Shown: piece after piece, positions 47,525-56,939 of the stretch
Layout: each line of letters starts with the position of its first letter
How positions within the stretch are numbered: the first letter of the stretch is position 1
Assembly (NCBI GenBank): GCA_041398025.1
Contig: JAWKVM010000009.1
Coordinates: 62,001-126,000, forward strand
Direction of reading: 5' to 3'
Source: JANQPX01 sp041398025
GTDB lineage: Bacteria > Pseudomonadota > Alphaproteobacteria > Geminicoccales > Geminicoccaceae
Length of the DNA: 64,000 nt
The notes under the pieces: model-generated
Seen by the model: only the letters and a program-made list of their open reading frames with translations
What the model was told of the DNA's origin: nothing
Databases searched by the model: none
Made by a program: the position numbers and the translations under genes

Positions 47525-49126
47525 TCACCGGTTCAGATATTCGAGCTCCCGCCGGTCCTCGACGTCGAGCGCCGGGAAGTCCTCGTCGAGCGTCTTGATC
47601 ATGCCATAGGCCATTAGGAACAGGATGACCGCGATCGGCAGGCCGGCGACGATCGAGGCGGTCTGCAGCGCGTTCAGCCCGCCCGCCAGCATCAGGACCG
47701 CGGCCACGGCACCTTCGGTGAGCCCCCAGAAGATGCGGAATTTCACCGGCGGCTCCTCGTCGCCCATGGAGAGCATGGTGCAGATCACCAGCGTGCCCGA
47801 GTCGGACGATGTCACGAACCAGGAGATCAGGAGAATGGTGATCAGGATGGTGAGCGGTGTCACCAGGGCGCTATAGCCGAAACCGGCGACCGTCTGGAAC
47901 ACGCCGGCCGCATAGTCGGCATTGACCGCTTCGACCACACCCGCCTTGTAGAACAGATCGACGCCGGTCGCAGCGCTGCCGAACACGCCCATCCACAGCA
48001 CGACCACCGCCACCGGCACCAGGAGGACACAGAAGCAGAACTGGCGGATGGTGCGGCCCTTGGAGATGCGCGCGATGAACATGCCGACGAACGGGCACCA
48101 GGCGATCCACCAGCCCCAGTAGAAGATGGTCCACCAGCTCTGCCACTGGCGCTCGGGGTCGCCGTCGATCCAGAAGCCCATGGGAATGACGTTCCAGAGA
48201 TAGTCGCCGGCTGACGTGATGGTCATGCCGATGATGAACGCGGTCGGCCCCAGCACCAGGAACAGGATCAGGAGACCCAGGCTTGCCCAGACGTTCATCT
48301 CGCTCAGGATGCGCACGCCATTGCCGACACCGGACGCCGCCGACGCCGTGCCGGCGAAGGTGATGAAGGCGACCAGGATGAGCTGATTGGTCAGCGTGTT
48401 GTCCATCCAGCCAAGATTGGCGAGGCCGGCAGCGATCGGCACGATGCCGAGACCGAGCGAGGTCGCAAGCCCGAAGATCGTGCCGAACACGCCGATCAGG
48501 TCGACCAGATGGCCCCAGGGGCCGTAGATCCGCTCCTTCAGGATGGGATAGAGCGCCGTGCGCAGGGTCAGCGGCAGATCGCGCCGATAGGCGAAATAGG
48601 CAAGGCTGAGGCCGACCAGCACGTAGAGCGCCCAGCCATGCAGGCCCCAGTGAAAATCGGTGATGCGGATCGCGGTGGTGGCGGCATCGAGGCCGCCGGG
48701 CGCGGTTCCCTCCCTGGTCAGGAACGGATTGTCCTGGATGTGATACATCGGCTCGGCCACGCCCCAATAGATCAGACCGGAGCCGAGACCCGCGCTGAAC
48801 AGCATGCAGATCCAGGAAAACGTCGAAAAATCCGGCTCGTCATCGGGCTTGCCGAGCTTGACGTCGCCATAACGGCTGATCAGCAGCCAGAAGACGTAGA
48901 ACAGCGCGAAGTTCACCACCGCGACATAGAACCAGTCGAGCGACCCGATGATGAAGTCCTTGGCCAGGGTGAAGACCGCGCTCGAATCCTCGACATCCGC
49001 GGCGGTCACCACCACGAAGCCGATGATCATCACCATCGAGGCGATGGTCATGGTCGCATTCACACCCGCGAACAGACCCGACGTGGCGACGATCTTGGCA
49101 GGCTTGGTGTCGGCGGCGTCCTGCAT
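47525..49126 (-). CDS. BCCT-family (betaine/carnitine/choline) transporter
   Basis: A 533-residue secondary transporter with 12 helices. The BCCT signature appears as FSAGLGSGLIYWGVAEPMYH near residue 113, the tryptophan-rich box as YWGWWIAWCPFVGMFIARIS near residue 340, and the C-terminal STSDSG-like segment as FVTSSDSGTLVICTML. I chose the ATG at 49126 with AAGGA nine bases upstream rather than the TTG at 49144. These carriers import quaternary amines, driven by sodium or protons, or exchange them. It follows a periplasmic binding-protein gene by 36 bases, an uncommon pairing for this family. Confidence 0.95.
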   Translation of the reverse strand: MQDAADTKPAKIVATSGLFAGVNATMTIASMVMIIGFVVVTAADVEDSSAVFTLAKDFIIGSLDWFYVAVVNFALFYVFWLLISRYGDVKLGKPDDEPDFSTFSWICMLFSAGLGSGLIYWGVAEPMYHIQDNPFLTREGTAPGGLDAATTAIRITDFHWGLHGWALYVLVGLSLAYFAYRRDLPLTLRTALYPILKERIYGPWGHLVDLIGVFGTIFGLATSLGLGIVPIAAGLANLGWMDNTLTNQLILVAFITFAGTASAASGVGNGVRILSEMNVWASLGLLILFLVLGPTAFIIGMTITSAGDYLWNVIPMGFWIDGDPERQWQSWWTIFYWGWWIAWCPFVGMFIARISKGRTIRQFCFCVLLVPVAVVVLWMGVFGSAATGVDLFYKAGVVEAVNADYAAGVFQTVAGFGYSALVTPLTILITILLISWFVTSSDSGTLVICTMLSMGDEEPPVKFRIFWGLTEGAVAAVLMLAGGLNALQTASIVAGLPIAVILFLMAYGMIKTLDEDFPALDVEDRRELEYLNR

Positions 49127-49162
49127 CGTTTTGTTCCTTGGCAAAGGGCAGTCGGGCCCGGT

Positions 49163-50299
49163 TTATCGGACGGTGCCGGCGGCGCCGTGGCGCCCCGACT
49201 CGGCTAGCCATGCATCGAACACTTCTTCCAGATGGGCGTGGTTCTGCGACCACCATTCGGCATCGGACAGGATCGAGAGCTGGTCCTCATAGGCGGGGCC
49301 GTTCGGGATCTGATCGAGCCGGTCCGCCGGCATCAGGTCGAGCGAGGACATGCGGGTCGGGCCGTTCGGCAGATAGCTCGCCATGCTCGCCAGGGATTCG
49401 CTGCTGCTGGCGAAACGGATGAAGTCGAGGGCGGCGCCCTTGTTCTGGCTGCCCTTGGGAATGCCGAAGAGGTCGAGCTCGACCACACGACCATCCCAGA
49501 CGATGTCGAAGTTAGCACCCTCCTCTTCCGCAGCCTGAGCACCCGTGGTCGCCCAGATCGAGCTCATCACGACGTCGCCGGCATTGAGCAGACGCACCGG
49601 CTCGCGCCCGGTCTTCCAGACCTTCAGCCCGGGCTTGATCCTTTCCATGACCGCGAGCGCGCGCAGGACGCCGTCTTCCGTCTCCAGCGTCGGGTAGACC
49701 TCCTCGCGCGCCACGCCGTCCGCCATCAGCGCCCATTCCATGATCACGGTCGGATCATCGCGGATGGCGCGGTCGCCGGGATATGTCTTGACGTCGAAGA
49801 AGTCGGCAATCGTGCTCGGGGGCTGATCGGGAAAAGCGCTCTTGTCATAGGCGAACGCGGTCGCCCAGACGATCACGCCGACGCCGCATTCATTGAGCGC
49901 TCCCTCGACGAAGTCCTCCTTGAACGGCGTGCCGTCGGCGCCCGCCGGCAGCTGGATATCGCTGATGTCCTCGAGCAGCCCCTCCTTGCAGGCGCGCAGC
50001 GAATCCGCCTGGGTGAGGTCGACCACGTCCCAGGTGACATTGGCGGACTCGACCTGGTCCCGGATCTCGTCGATGCCGCCATTGTAGCCCTCGACCCAGA
50101 CGCTGGCGTCACGCTCCTCTTCATAGGGGCGGACGAAGCCCAGCATCTGGCTGCGCATATAGGGGCCGACCCAGGAGGTGAAGGTGAGATCGGCGCCCGA
50201 AGCAGGGTCCTGGGCGGACGCGGCCGGGAGCCAGAGGCTCGACCAGAGGAGGGCAAGAGCGAGATACCTCATCGAGCGCTTCATCGAGCCGCGCGTCAT
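49163..50299 (-). CDS. PotD-type extracellular substrate-binding protein
   Basis: A 378-residue periplasmic protein with an N-terminal signal peptide (YLALALLWSSLWLPAASAQD) and a two-lobed SBP_bac fold resembling the spermidine/putrescine-binding PotD family (LTFTSWVGPYMRSQMLGFVR, WDVVDLTQADSLRACKEGLL, MSSIWATTGAQAAEEEG). The start ATG has GGAGG nine bases upstream. No ABC permease or ATPase genes accompany it. The only downstream partner is the BCCT transporter, so it may be an orphan binding protein, a partner of a distant ABC system, or a helper of the BCCT carrier. Confidence 0.93.
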   Translation of the reverse strand: MTRGSMKRSMRYLALALLWSSLWLPAASAQDPASGADLTFTSWVGPYMRSQMLGFVRPYEEERDASVWVEGYNGGIDEIRDQVESANVTWDVVDLTQADSLRACKEGLLEDISDIQLPAGADGTPFKEDFVEGALNECGVGVIVWATAFAYDKSAFPDQPPSTIADFFDVKTYPGDRAIRDDPTVIMEWALMADGVAREEVYPTLETEDGVLRALAVMERIKPGLKVWKTGREPVRLLNAGDVVMSSIWATTGAQAAEEEGANFDIVWDGRVVELDLFGIPKGSQNKGAALDFIRFASSSESLASMASYLPNGPTRMSSLDLMPADRLDQIPNGPAYEDQLSILSDAEWWSQNHAHLEEVFDAWLAESGRHGAAGTVR

Positions 50300-50702
50300 G
50301 ATCGCCGTCCTCCCTTTTCCATTCCGGTCACCTTGGACACGTGACCGTTTTACGCGTTGCCGTTGCCGATCGAGGGATCATCGATATCCACCAATTCGAT
50401 GGCTGAATCATAAATCACGGCAGCACAACCAAGGACTTAGCTTCACAAGGAAACGCAACCCTGTCAATGCGTGCTTTGTCCGCGCTCTTTCGGAAACCCG
50501 CATGGCAGGCGGATCGATCCGCGATGGCCTGGGGGCAGGATCGACGGCCGGTCGGCGTCGGAACTGCTGCCGTGGTGCTTGAGCATGCCCATTTTCTTCA
50601 TCAATTGACATTGCACCGGCAGCATCTTCCAATTTGCCGGACAGCGTATCAGTCAATCGAAGAAACCCGCCTGCAAGGCGGCATACCGATCGGACGCAAA
50701 CA
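50300..50702. other. Divergent intergenic region
   Basis: This 400-base region separates the binding-protein gene from the permease-kinase gene. Apart from the predicted promoter at 50605-50633 I see only short chance frames. The longest alternative start for the downstream gene (50634) would overlap that promoter. Confidence 0.4.
50605..50633 (+). promoter_or_regulatory. Predicted sigma-70 promoter of the permease-kinase gene
   Basis: A perfect TTGACA (50605-50610) is followed after 17 bases by TCCAAT (50628-50633), about 70 bases before the chosen ATG at 50703. The -10 match is weak, so the call rests mainly on the -35 box and spacing. Confidence 0.4.
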
Positions 50703-53700
50703 ATGGCGCTCGATGCGATCAGGGCGAGGCGATCCTATCAGGCCTGGGTGGCGAACGAGACCATCGAGGACTATTCGCTGCGCTATGCGGCGTCGTCGTT
50801 CAGGAAATGGTCGCCCTTCGTCATCGCCAATACGGCGCTCGGCGGCATCTCCTTTCTGGCGCTGGAAGCGATCGGCGGCGCGATCACCATCAGCTACGGC
50901 TTTGCCAACGCCTTTCCCGCCATCCTCCTGGTCTCGCTGCTGATCTTTCTGACCAGCCTGCCGATCGCCTATTACTCCAGCCGCTACAATATTGACATGG
51001 ATCTGCTCACCCGCGGCGCCGGCTTCGGCTATATCGGCTCCACCGTGACCTCGCTGATCTATGCCTGCTTCACCTTCATCTTCTTCGCCCTCGAAGCGGC
51101 AATCATGGCCCAGGCACTCTTCTTGTACGTCGGCCTGCCGATCACGCTCGGCTATATCGTCTCCTCGATCGTGATCATCCCGATCGTGTTCCTCGGCGCC
51201 ACCATGATCAGCCGGCTGCAGATGGTGACCCAGCCGCTCTGGATTCTTCTGCTGCTCACGCCGTTCGTCATGATCCTGATCAAGGAGCCGGGCGTGGTCG
51301 CGGAATGGGTCGCCTATGCCGGCGCCCGCGCGGACGGCGATGGCTTCGACTATCTCTATTTCGGCGCGGCCACCGGCGTGCTGTCGGCCCTGGTCGTGCA
51401 GATCGGCGAGCAGGTCGACTATCTGCGCTTCATGCCGGACAAGGCCAAAAAGAACCGGCTTCAATGGTGGGCCGCGGTGATCTCGGCGGGACCGGGCTGG
51501 ATCGTCATCGGCGGGCTCAAGATCCTGGCCGGCAGCCTGCTCGCCGTGCTCGTGGTCAATCAGGGCCTCGCTCCCGGCCAGGCGGTCGAGCCGATCCGCA
51601 TGTATGTCACGGCCTACGACTATGTCAGCGCCGATCCCTGGATCGTATTGACCGCAGCGACCCTGTTCGTGCTGGTCTCGCAGATCAAGATCAACGTCAC
51701 CAATGCCTATGCCGGCTCGCTTGCCTGGTCCAATTTCTACTCGCGCGTCACCCACTACCATCCGGGCCGCGTGGTCTGGCTGATCTTCAACATCCTGATC
51801 TCGCTCCTGCTGATGCTGCTCGGCGTGTTCGAAACGCTGGAGACCGTGCTCGCCGTCTACTCGATGGTCGCGGTCGCCTGGATCGGCGCGATCTTCGCCG
51901 ATCTCGCGGTGCTGAAGCCGATCGGCATCAGCCCCGATTTCATCGAGTTCCGGCGCGCCCATCTCTACGACGTCAACCCCGTCGGCTGCGGCGCCATGGC
52001 GATGGCCTCCGTGGTCTCGGTCGCGGCGTTCGCCGGCCTTTTTGGCGAGACCGCCGAGGCCTATGCCGCCGGCCTCTCGCTCGCCACCGCCTTTGTCGGC
52101 GCCGTTGCGATCGGCCTCCTGACCAGGGGGCGCTACTACATTGCCAGGCGCGACACCCTTTCCGGCCAGTTCGCTCCCGGCGAGACCGTGCCCTGCGCCA
52201 TCTGCACCTATGCCTACGAAGCCAAGGACATGGCGCACTGCCCGTTCTATGACGGGCCGATCTGCTCGCTCTGCTGCAGCCTGGATGCCCATTGCCACGA
52301 CCGCTGCAAGCAGCCGACGGCTGCAGGCGATCTGGTCAACGCCGTCGACGATCGACGATACAGCCACCTCCTGCCGCCGCGCATCGGTCAGCGGCTCGCC
52401 AAGTTCGCGGGCGTTTTTCTCGTGCTCGCGGTGATCGTCGCCGCGGTCTTCCTGCTCGCCTACCGCATGGTCGAGATCGATCCGGATTTCGTGGCGGGGG
52501 ACAGCGCCGAGCTGCTGATCGAGCTCTATCTCGCCTCGCTCGTACTGATCTGCATGGCCGCCTGGTGGATCGTGCTTTCCCATGAGAGTCGGGAGCTCGC
52601 CGAGCGCGAGCTGGTGACGTCACTGGAAGAGCTCAGCGAGACGCGCCAGGAACTGATGCAGAGCGAGCGCCGGCGCTCGCTCGCCGGCAGCATGCAGAAG
52701 CTTTCCACCTGCACCGATCTGCAAGCACTCAGCCGATGCCTGCTGGAGGAGGCGATCGCGCTCACCTCGGCAGTCGGCGGCGAGGTCTCGCTGGTGAGCG
52801 GCGACAAGATCATGATCGATCGAAGCGGCAAAGATCCGCATGCGCAGGACGAGCCGCCGCACGACTTTCCGCCGTCCCTCGACTTTCCCATGCTGGGCTC
52901 GAAGGGCGAAGCGGTCGGGATGCTGTCGCTGCGTGCGGATGGCGCGCGTCCGATCGAGGACGAGGCGAGCGAGCTTGCGCAGATCCTGGTCTCCTACGCC
53001 AGCGAGGCGGTCGATCTCCTGCAGGCGCTGGACCGCGTCTCCTGGAGCGAGCTTCGTCTGCGTGAGATCATCGATCACTCGCCCTCCTTGATCTCGCTCC
53101 AGGATCTCGCCGGCCGCTTCCTGATCGTCAACAAGCGCTTCGAGGAATGGCATGGCGTGGCGAACGCGCGCGCCGTCGGCCGGACCGCGCACGACATCCT
53201 TGAGCGCGACGGCGAGGCCCTCTATCTCGTCCCCGACGAGCCGCCGGTCGACGGCAGTGCGCCGCGCAACCGCGAGATCGAGATGAGGCTCGCCGACGGC
53301 AGGGCGCATACGCTGCTGACCACCCGCTTTCCGGTGCGCGCCGCCGATGGCGGCTTGATCGGCGTCGGCACGATCGCGACCGACATCAGCCAGCATCGCC
53401 AGGCCGAGGAGCACCTTCGCCAGGCGCAGAAGATGGAAGCGCTCGGCCAGCTCACCGGCGGCGTCGCCCATGACTTCAACAATCTGCTCGCGGTGATCGG
53501 CGGCAATCTCAGCCTGATCGCCGATACGATCGCCGGCGATGCCGGGCTCAGGGAGCTGATCGACGATGCCAAGGCCGCGACCAGGGCGGGCGCCGACCTC
53601 ACCCACCGCCTGCTGGCCTTTGGCCGCCAGCAGGCATTGCAGCCGCAGCCGACAGATCTGAGAGCGCTGCTGATGCCGTTCTCCAGGGTGCTGGAACGGG

Positions 53701-54557
53701 CGCTGGGCGAGGCGGTGCGGATCGAGCTTTCGCTGGATGACGATCTCTGGCCCGTCCGCGTCGATCGCAGCCATCTCGAGAGCAGCATCCTGAACCTCGC
53801 GCTGAATGGCCGCGACGCCATGGCAGACGGCGGCAGCCTGCTGATCCGGGCGTCGAACGACGCCGGAGAAGACGGCGACTTCGTCCTGATCACCGTCGCC
53901 GACGACGGCGCCGGCATGGCGCCGGACGTGCTCTCGAAGGCAGCGCAGCCCTTCTTCACCACCAAAGGGCCGGAAGGGGGCAGCGGCCTCGGCCTCAGCA
54001 TGGTCTACGGTTTCGCCGAGCAGTCCGGCGGCCGGCTCGGCATCGAGAGCGAGGAAGGGCGGGGCACGACCGTGCGCCTTCGTCTGCCGCGGGCACCGCT
54101 TGATCGGAGCGCGGATGAGATCCTGCCAGCGGTCGAGGCTGCCGGAGCACCATGTCGCGCATCGATCCTGCTGGTCGAGGACCAGCCGGCGGTCCGCCGC
54201 CTCGCACGGCGTATTCTCGCCCGCGAGGGTTACCACGTGAGTGAGGCCGGCGATGCCGAGACCGCGCTGGCGTACCTGGAGCACGGGGAGCGGATCGATC
54301 TCCTGCTGACCGATATCGTCCTGCCCGGCGGCGAGAGCGGGATCGATCTTGCGCGCCGGGCAAAGGCGCGTTTTCCGAAGCTGAAGCTTCTCTACGCCTC
54401 GGGCTTTGCCTTCGACTCCGCTTTCAGGAATGGGGCGGGTGACCTGGATGCGCCATTGCTGCGCAAGCCCTTCCAGCCGGATGAGCTCCTGCATCTGGTG
54501 AGGCAGGCCGTCGGCGAGGGGCAGGCAAAAGCCGGTCGCCGCCCGCCTATCCCGTGA
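50703..54557 (+). CDS. NCS1-type permease / hybrid histidine kinase / receiver fusion
   Basis: A 1284-residue protein. Residues 1-480 form a transporter-like domain of about 12 helices resembling purine-cytosine permease (NCS1) carriers (WSPFVIANTALGGISFLALE, RGAGFGYIGSTV, SQIKINVTNAYAGSLAWSNF). Residues 498-535 form a Cys/His-rich knot (C498, C501, H512, C513, C521, C524, C525, H530, C531, H532, C535). Two more helices follow (567-588, 603-625). Then come a coiled linker, a GAF-like region, a PAS domain (785-895), a kinase core with H923 (GGVAHDFNN), HATPase motifs (LNGRDAM, GSGLGLSM) and a receiver with D1204 and K1255. The ATG at 50703 is preceded by a weak site. Neighbours are an OmpR-type regulator and amide genes. 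Confidence 0.9.
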   Translation: MALDAIRARRSYQAWVANETIEDYSLRYAASSFRKWSPFVIANTALGGISFLALEAIGGAITISYGFANAFPAILLVSLLIFLTSLPIAYYSSRYNIDMDLLTRGAGFGYIGSTVTSLIYACFTFIFFALEAAIMAQALFLYVGLPITLGYIVSSIVIIPIVFLGATMISRLQMVTQPLWILLLLTPFVMILIKEPGVVAEWVAYAGARADGDGFDYLYFGAATGVLSALVVQIGEQVDYLRFMPDKAKKNRLQWWAAVISAGPGWIVIGGLKILAGSLLAVLVVNQGLAPGQAVEPIRMYVTAYDYVSADPWIVLTAATLFVLVSQIKINVTNAYAGSLAWSNFYSRVTHYHPGRVVWLIFNILISLLLMLLGVFETLETVLAVYSMVAVAWIGAIFADLAVLKPIGISPDFIEFRRAHLYDVNPVGCGAMAMASVVSVAAFAGLFGETAEAYAAGLSLATAFVGAVAIGLLTRGRYYIARRDTLSGQFAPGETVPCAICTYAYEAKDMAHCPFYDGPICSLCCSLDAHCHDRCKQPTAAGDLVNAVDDRRYSHLLPPRIGQRLAKFAGVFLVLAVIVAAVFLLAYRMVEIDPDFVAGDSAELLIELYLASLVLICMAAWWIVLSHESRELAERELVTSLEELSETRQELMQSERRRSLAGSMQKLSTCTDLQALSRCLLEEAIALTSAVGGEVSLVSGDKIMIDRSGKDPHAQDEPPHDFPPSLDFPMLGSKGEAVGMLSLRADGARPIEDEASELAQILVSYASEAVDLLQALDRVSWSELRLREIIDHSPSLISLQDLAGRFLIVNKRFEEWHGVANARAVGRTAHDILERDGEALYLVPDEPPVDGSAPRNREIEMRLADGRAHTLLTTRFPVRAADGGLIGVGTIATDISQHRQAEEHLRQAQKMEALGQLTGGVAHDFNNLLAVIGGNLSLIADTIAGDAGLRELIDDAKAATRAGADLTHRLLAFGRQQALQPQPTDLRALLMPFSRVLERALGEAVRIELSLDDDLWPVRVDRSHLESSILNLALNGRDAMADGGSLLIRASNDAGEDGDFVLITVADDGAGMAPDVLSKAAQPFFTTKGPEGGSGLGLSMVYGFAEQSGGRLGIESEEGRGTTVRLRLPRAPLDRSADEILPAVEAAGAPCRASILLVEDQPAVRRLARRILAREGYHVSEAGDAETALAYLEHGERIDLLLTDIVLPGGESGIDLARRAKARFPKLKLLYASGFAFDSAFRNGAGDLDAPLLRKPFQPDELLHLVRQAVGEGQAKAGRRPPIP

Positions 54558-55317
54558 ACACGTAGCCCAGGCCGCGCACCGTCTTGATCAGGCGTGGGGC
54601 GCGCGCATCGTCGCCGATCTTCTTCCGAAGTTTGCCGACCAGGACATCGATGCTGCGATTGTCCGGGTCCCATTGGCGATTGGCGATCAGCTCGAGGATC
54701 TGCTCGCGCGACAAGGGCCGGCCCGGACGTGTCGCGAGCACGGCCAGCAGCTCGTACTCGTAGGTGGTGAGCTCGGCCGTCTCGCCTGTGGTCGACGTCA
54801 GGGTCCTGTGGTCGAGATCGAACGTCCAGTCGGCGAAGCGCAGCACCTCGCCGCCGGCCGCGTCCGCCAAAGGCTCCGCCCGCCGACGGCTGACGCGCCG
54901 AAGCACGCTTCGAATGCGCGCCAGGAGCTCCCTCGGCTCGAACGGCTTGGTGACGTAGTCGTCGGCGCCGATCTCGAGGCCGACGATCTTGTCGACCGAA
55001 TCCGTGCGGCCGGTCAGCATGATCAGGCCGATGTCCGATTCCTGGCGGATCGAGCGCGCCAGCGACAGCCCGTCCTCGCCGGCGGGCAGCCTGAGATCGA
55101 GCACCACCAGATCGCACGGCCATGCCTTGAGCTTCTGCCACATCGAGCGCCCGGACGTGACCGTCTCGACGGCGAGGCCTTCGCCCTCGAGCATCCGCGC
55201 CAGCAACCGGCAGATCCAGGGATCGTCGTCGACCACCAGGACCCGCGCCTGATCGACGGACTCAGGCTGACGATCGTCGCTGCTCAATGCCTGCGGCTCG
55301 ATCATTCGATCCTTCAT
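54547..55317 (-). CDS. OmpR-family response regulator beside the permease-kinase
   Basis: A 256-residue regulator with a 24-residue leader, receiver D74 (LVVLDLRLPAGEDGLSLA), the switch Lys in YVTKPFEPRELLARIRSVLR and a winged-helix domain with NRSIDVLVGKLRKKIGDD and RGLGYVF. It is convergent with the permease-kinase gene (their ends overlap by 11 bases) and divergent from the formamidase gene, whose promoter it probably controls. No other kinase lies nearby. The fused protein is the natural partner, although it also has its own receiver. Confidence 0.94.
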   Translation of the reverse strand: MKDRMIEPQALSSDDRQPESVDQARVLVVDDDPWICRLLARMLEGEGLAVETVTSGRSMWQKLKAWPCDLVVLDLRLPAGEDGLSLARSIRQESDIGLIMLTGRTDSVDKIVGLEIGADDYVTKPFEPRELLARIRSVLRRVSRRRAEPLADAAGGEVLRFADWTFDLDHRTLTSTTGETAELTTYEYELLAVLATRPGRPLSREQILELIANRQWDPDNRSIDVLVGKLRKKIGDDARAPRLIKTVRGLGYVFTG

Positions 55318-55533
55318 TGCTTGATTGGTGGTCCCCGCAGCGCCTCCGCACGCTCACCTTACCAGGATGGCCCAATCGCCGGCATTGCGGAATCAATTCT
55401 TTACGATGGTTACAAAACTTTTCAATTGAGTGCCTGGCTCTGCAAAGGCCACTTACAATCGCTTGCTACACTGCCCTCACAGTTGATCAAAGCCGAGCAT
55501 GACCAACAGCTTGGCGGCACCGAGGAGGCAGCG

Positions 55534-56772
55534 ATGGCGAACACCGTATTTCGCGCGGAAATGGATAAGTGGCCGGAAGACCAGCAGGTCAAGACCCACA
55601 ATCGCTGGCACCCGGACATCCCGATCGTCGAGTGGTTCAAGCCCGGCGACGAGTTCCGGGTCGAGTGCTATGACTGGACCGGCGGCCAGATCAAGAACGA
55701 CAACAGCGCCAACGACATCCGCGACGTCGACCTCTCCAAGGTACACTATCTGAGCGGCCCGTTCGGTGTCGAGGGCGCCGAGCCCGGTGACCTTCTGGTG
55801 GTCGACATCAACGACATCGGCTGGCTGGAGGAGAGCCAGTGGGGCTTCACCGGCATCTTCGCGCTGGAAAACGGCGGCGGCTTTCTCGACAAGCATTTTC
55901 CGCGCGCGCGGAAGGCATGCTGGGATTTCCACGGCGTCTACACCACGTCCCGCCACATCCCCGGCGTGCGCTTTCCCGGCATCATCCATCCAGGCCTGAT
56001 CGGCACGCTGCCGTCGGCGGAGCTCTTGAAGAAATGGAATGACCGCGAGAGCAAGCTCTTCAACACCGACCCGGGGCGGGTTCCCCCACTCGCGACCCTT
56101 CCGGATGGCCTGGCCGGCACCACCACGGCGCTGATGGGCCAGCTGTCGGGCGAGGCTGCGAAGAAGGCCGGCGCCGAGGCCGCGCGCACCGTGCCCGGCC
56201 GCGAGCATGGCGGCAATTGCGACATCAAGAATCTGTCCCGCGGCTCGCGCTGCTACTTCCCGGTCTACGTCAAAGGCGGCGGGCTCTCCATGGGTGACAT
56301 TCACTGGTCCCAGGGCGACGGCGAGATCACCTTCTGCGGCGCCATCGAGATGGCCGGCTGGATCGACATCGGCGTCGACGTGATCAAGGACGGCGTCAGG
56401 AAATACGGCATCACCAACCCGGTGTTCCAGCCGAGTCCGGTGCAGCCGCACTATGACGACTACCTGATCTTCGAGGGCGTCTCGGTCGACGAGCACAGCG
56501 GCGAGCAGCACTATCTCGACGCTACGGTCGCCTACCGCCGCGCCTGCCTGAACGCCGTCGAGTATCTGAAAAAATTCGGGTACACGGGCGAGCAGGCCTA
56601 CATGATCCTCGGCACCGCACCGGTGGAGGGCCGCGTCTCCGGCATCGTCGACATTCCGAACGCCTGCTGTACGCTGGCGATCCCGACCAAGATCTTCGAC
56701 TTCGACATCCGCCCCAACAAGGACGGCCCGGTCAAGCACGTCAGCGGCGTCGACGTCGCCGACTGCTCCTAG
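55534..56772 (+). CDS. fmdA: Formamidase (FmdA/AmdA family)
   Basis: A 412-residue amidohydrolase that converts formamide to formate and ammonia. Diagnostic pieces are FRAEMDKWPEDQQVKTHNRW at the N-terminus, VEGAEPGDLLVVDINDIG near residue 86, ARTVPGREHGGNCDIKNLSR near residue 217 and MGDIHWSQGDGEITFCGAIE near residue 256, all characteristic of the long FmdA branch. A GAGGAGG ribosome site precedes the ATG; the frame is open far upstream, but only this start gives the normal protein. It is followed by AmiS/UreI and FmdB genes and preceded by an AT-rich interval probably bound by the divergent regulator. Confidence 0.95.
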   Translation: MANTVFRAEMDKWPEDQQVKTHNRWHPDIPIVEWFKPGDEFRVECYDWTGGQIKNDNSANDIRDVDLSKVHYLSGPFGVEGAEPGDLLVVDINDIGWLEESQWGFTGIFALENGGGFLDKHFPRARKACWDFHGVYTTSRHIPGVRFPGIIHPGLIGTLPSAELLKKWNDRESKLFNTDPGRVPPLATLPDGLAGTTTALMGQLSGEAAKKAGAEAARTVPGREHGGNCDIKNLSRGSRCYFPVYVKGGGLSMGDIHWSQGDGEITFCGAIEMAGWIDIGVDVIKDGVRKYGITNPVFQPSPVQPHYDDYLIFEGVSVDEHSGEQHYLDATVAYRRACLNAVEYLKKFGYTGEQAYMILGTAPVEGRVSGIVDIPNACCTLAIPTKIFDFDIRPNKDGPVKHVSGVDVADCS

Positions 56773-56939
56773 TGGCGTGGCCACCTCATGGGGTTCTGGC
56801 TGTCGTCGCCTGGAGTGATGGTATGCGTTTCCATCCTTCGGCAACGCAGATGAAGCCCAACCACTAACGCCTCCAGGGCCGGTGGGCGCTGCCCGCCTGC
56901 CGGTCCGTCGGGCGGAGTAAAAGATCAGGGAGCAAGACA

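Noticed and set aside
55380..55480. Sigma-54 promoter before formamidase
   Set aside because: No TGGCAC-N5-TTGC match with correct GG/GC spacing could be found.
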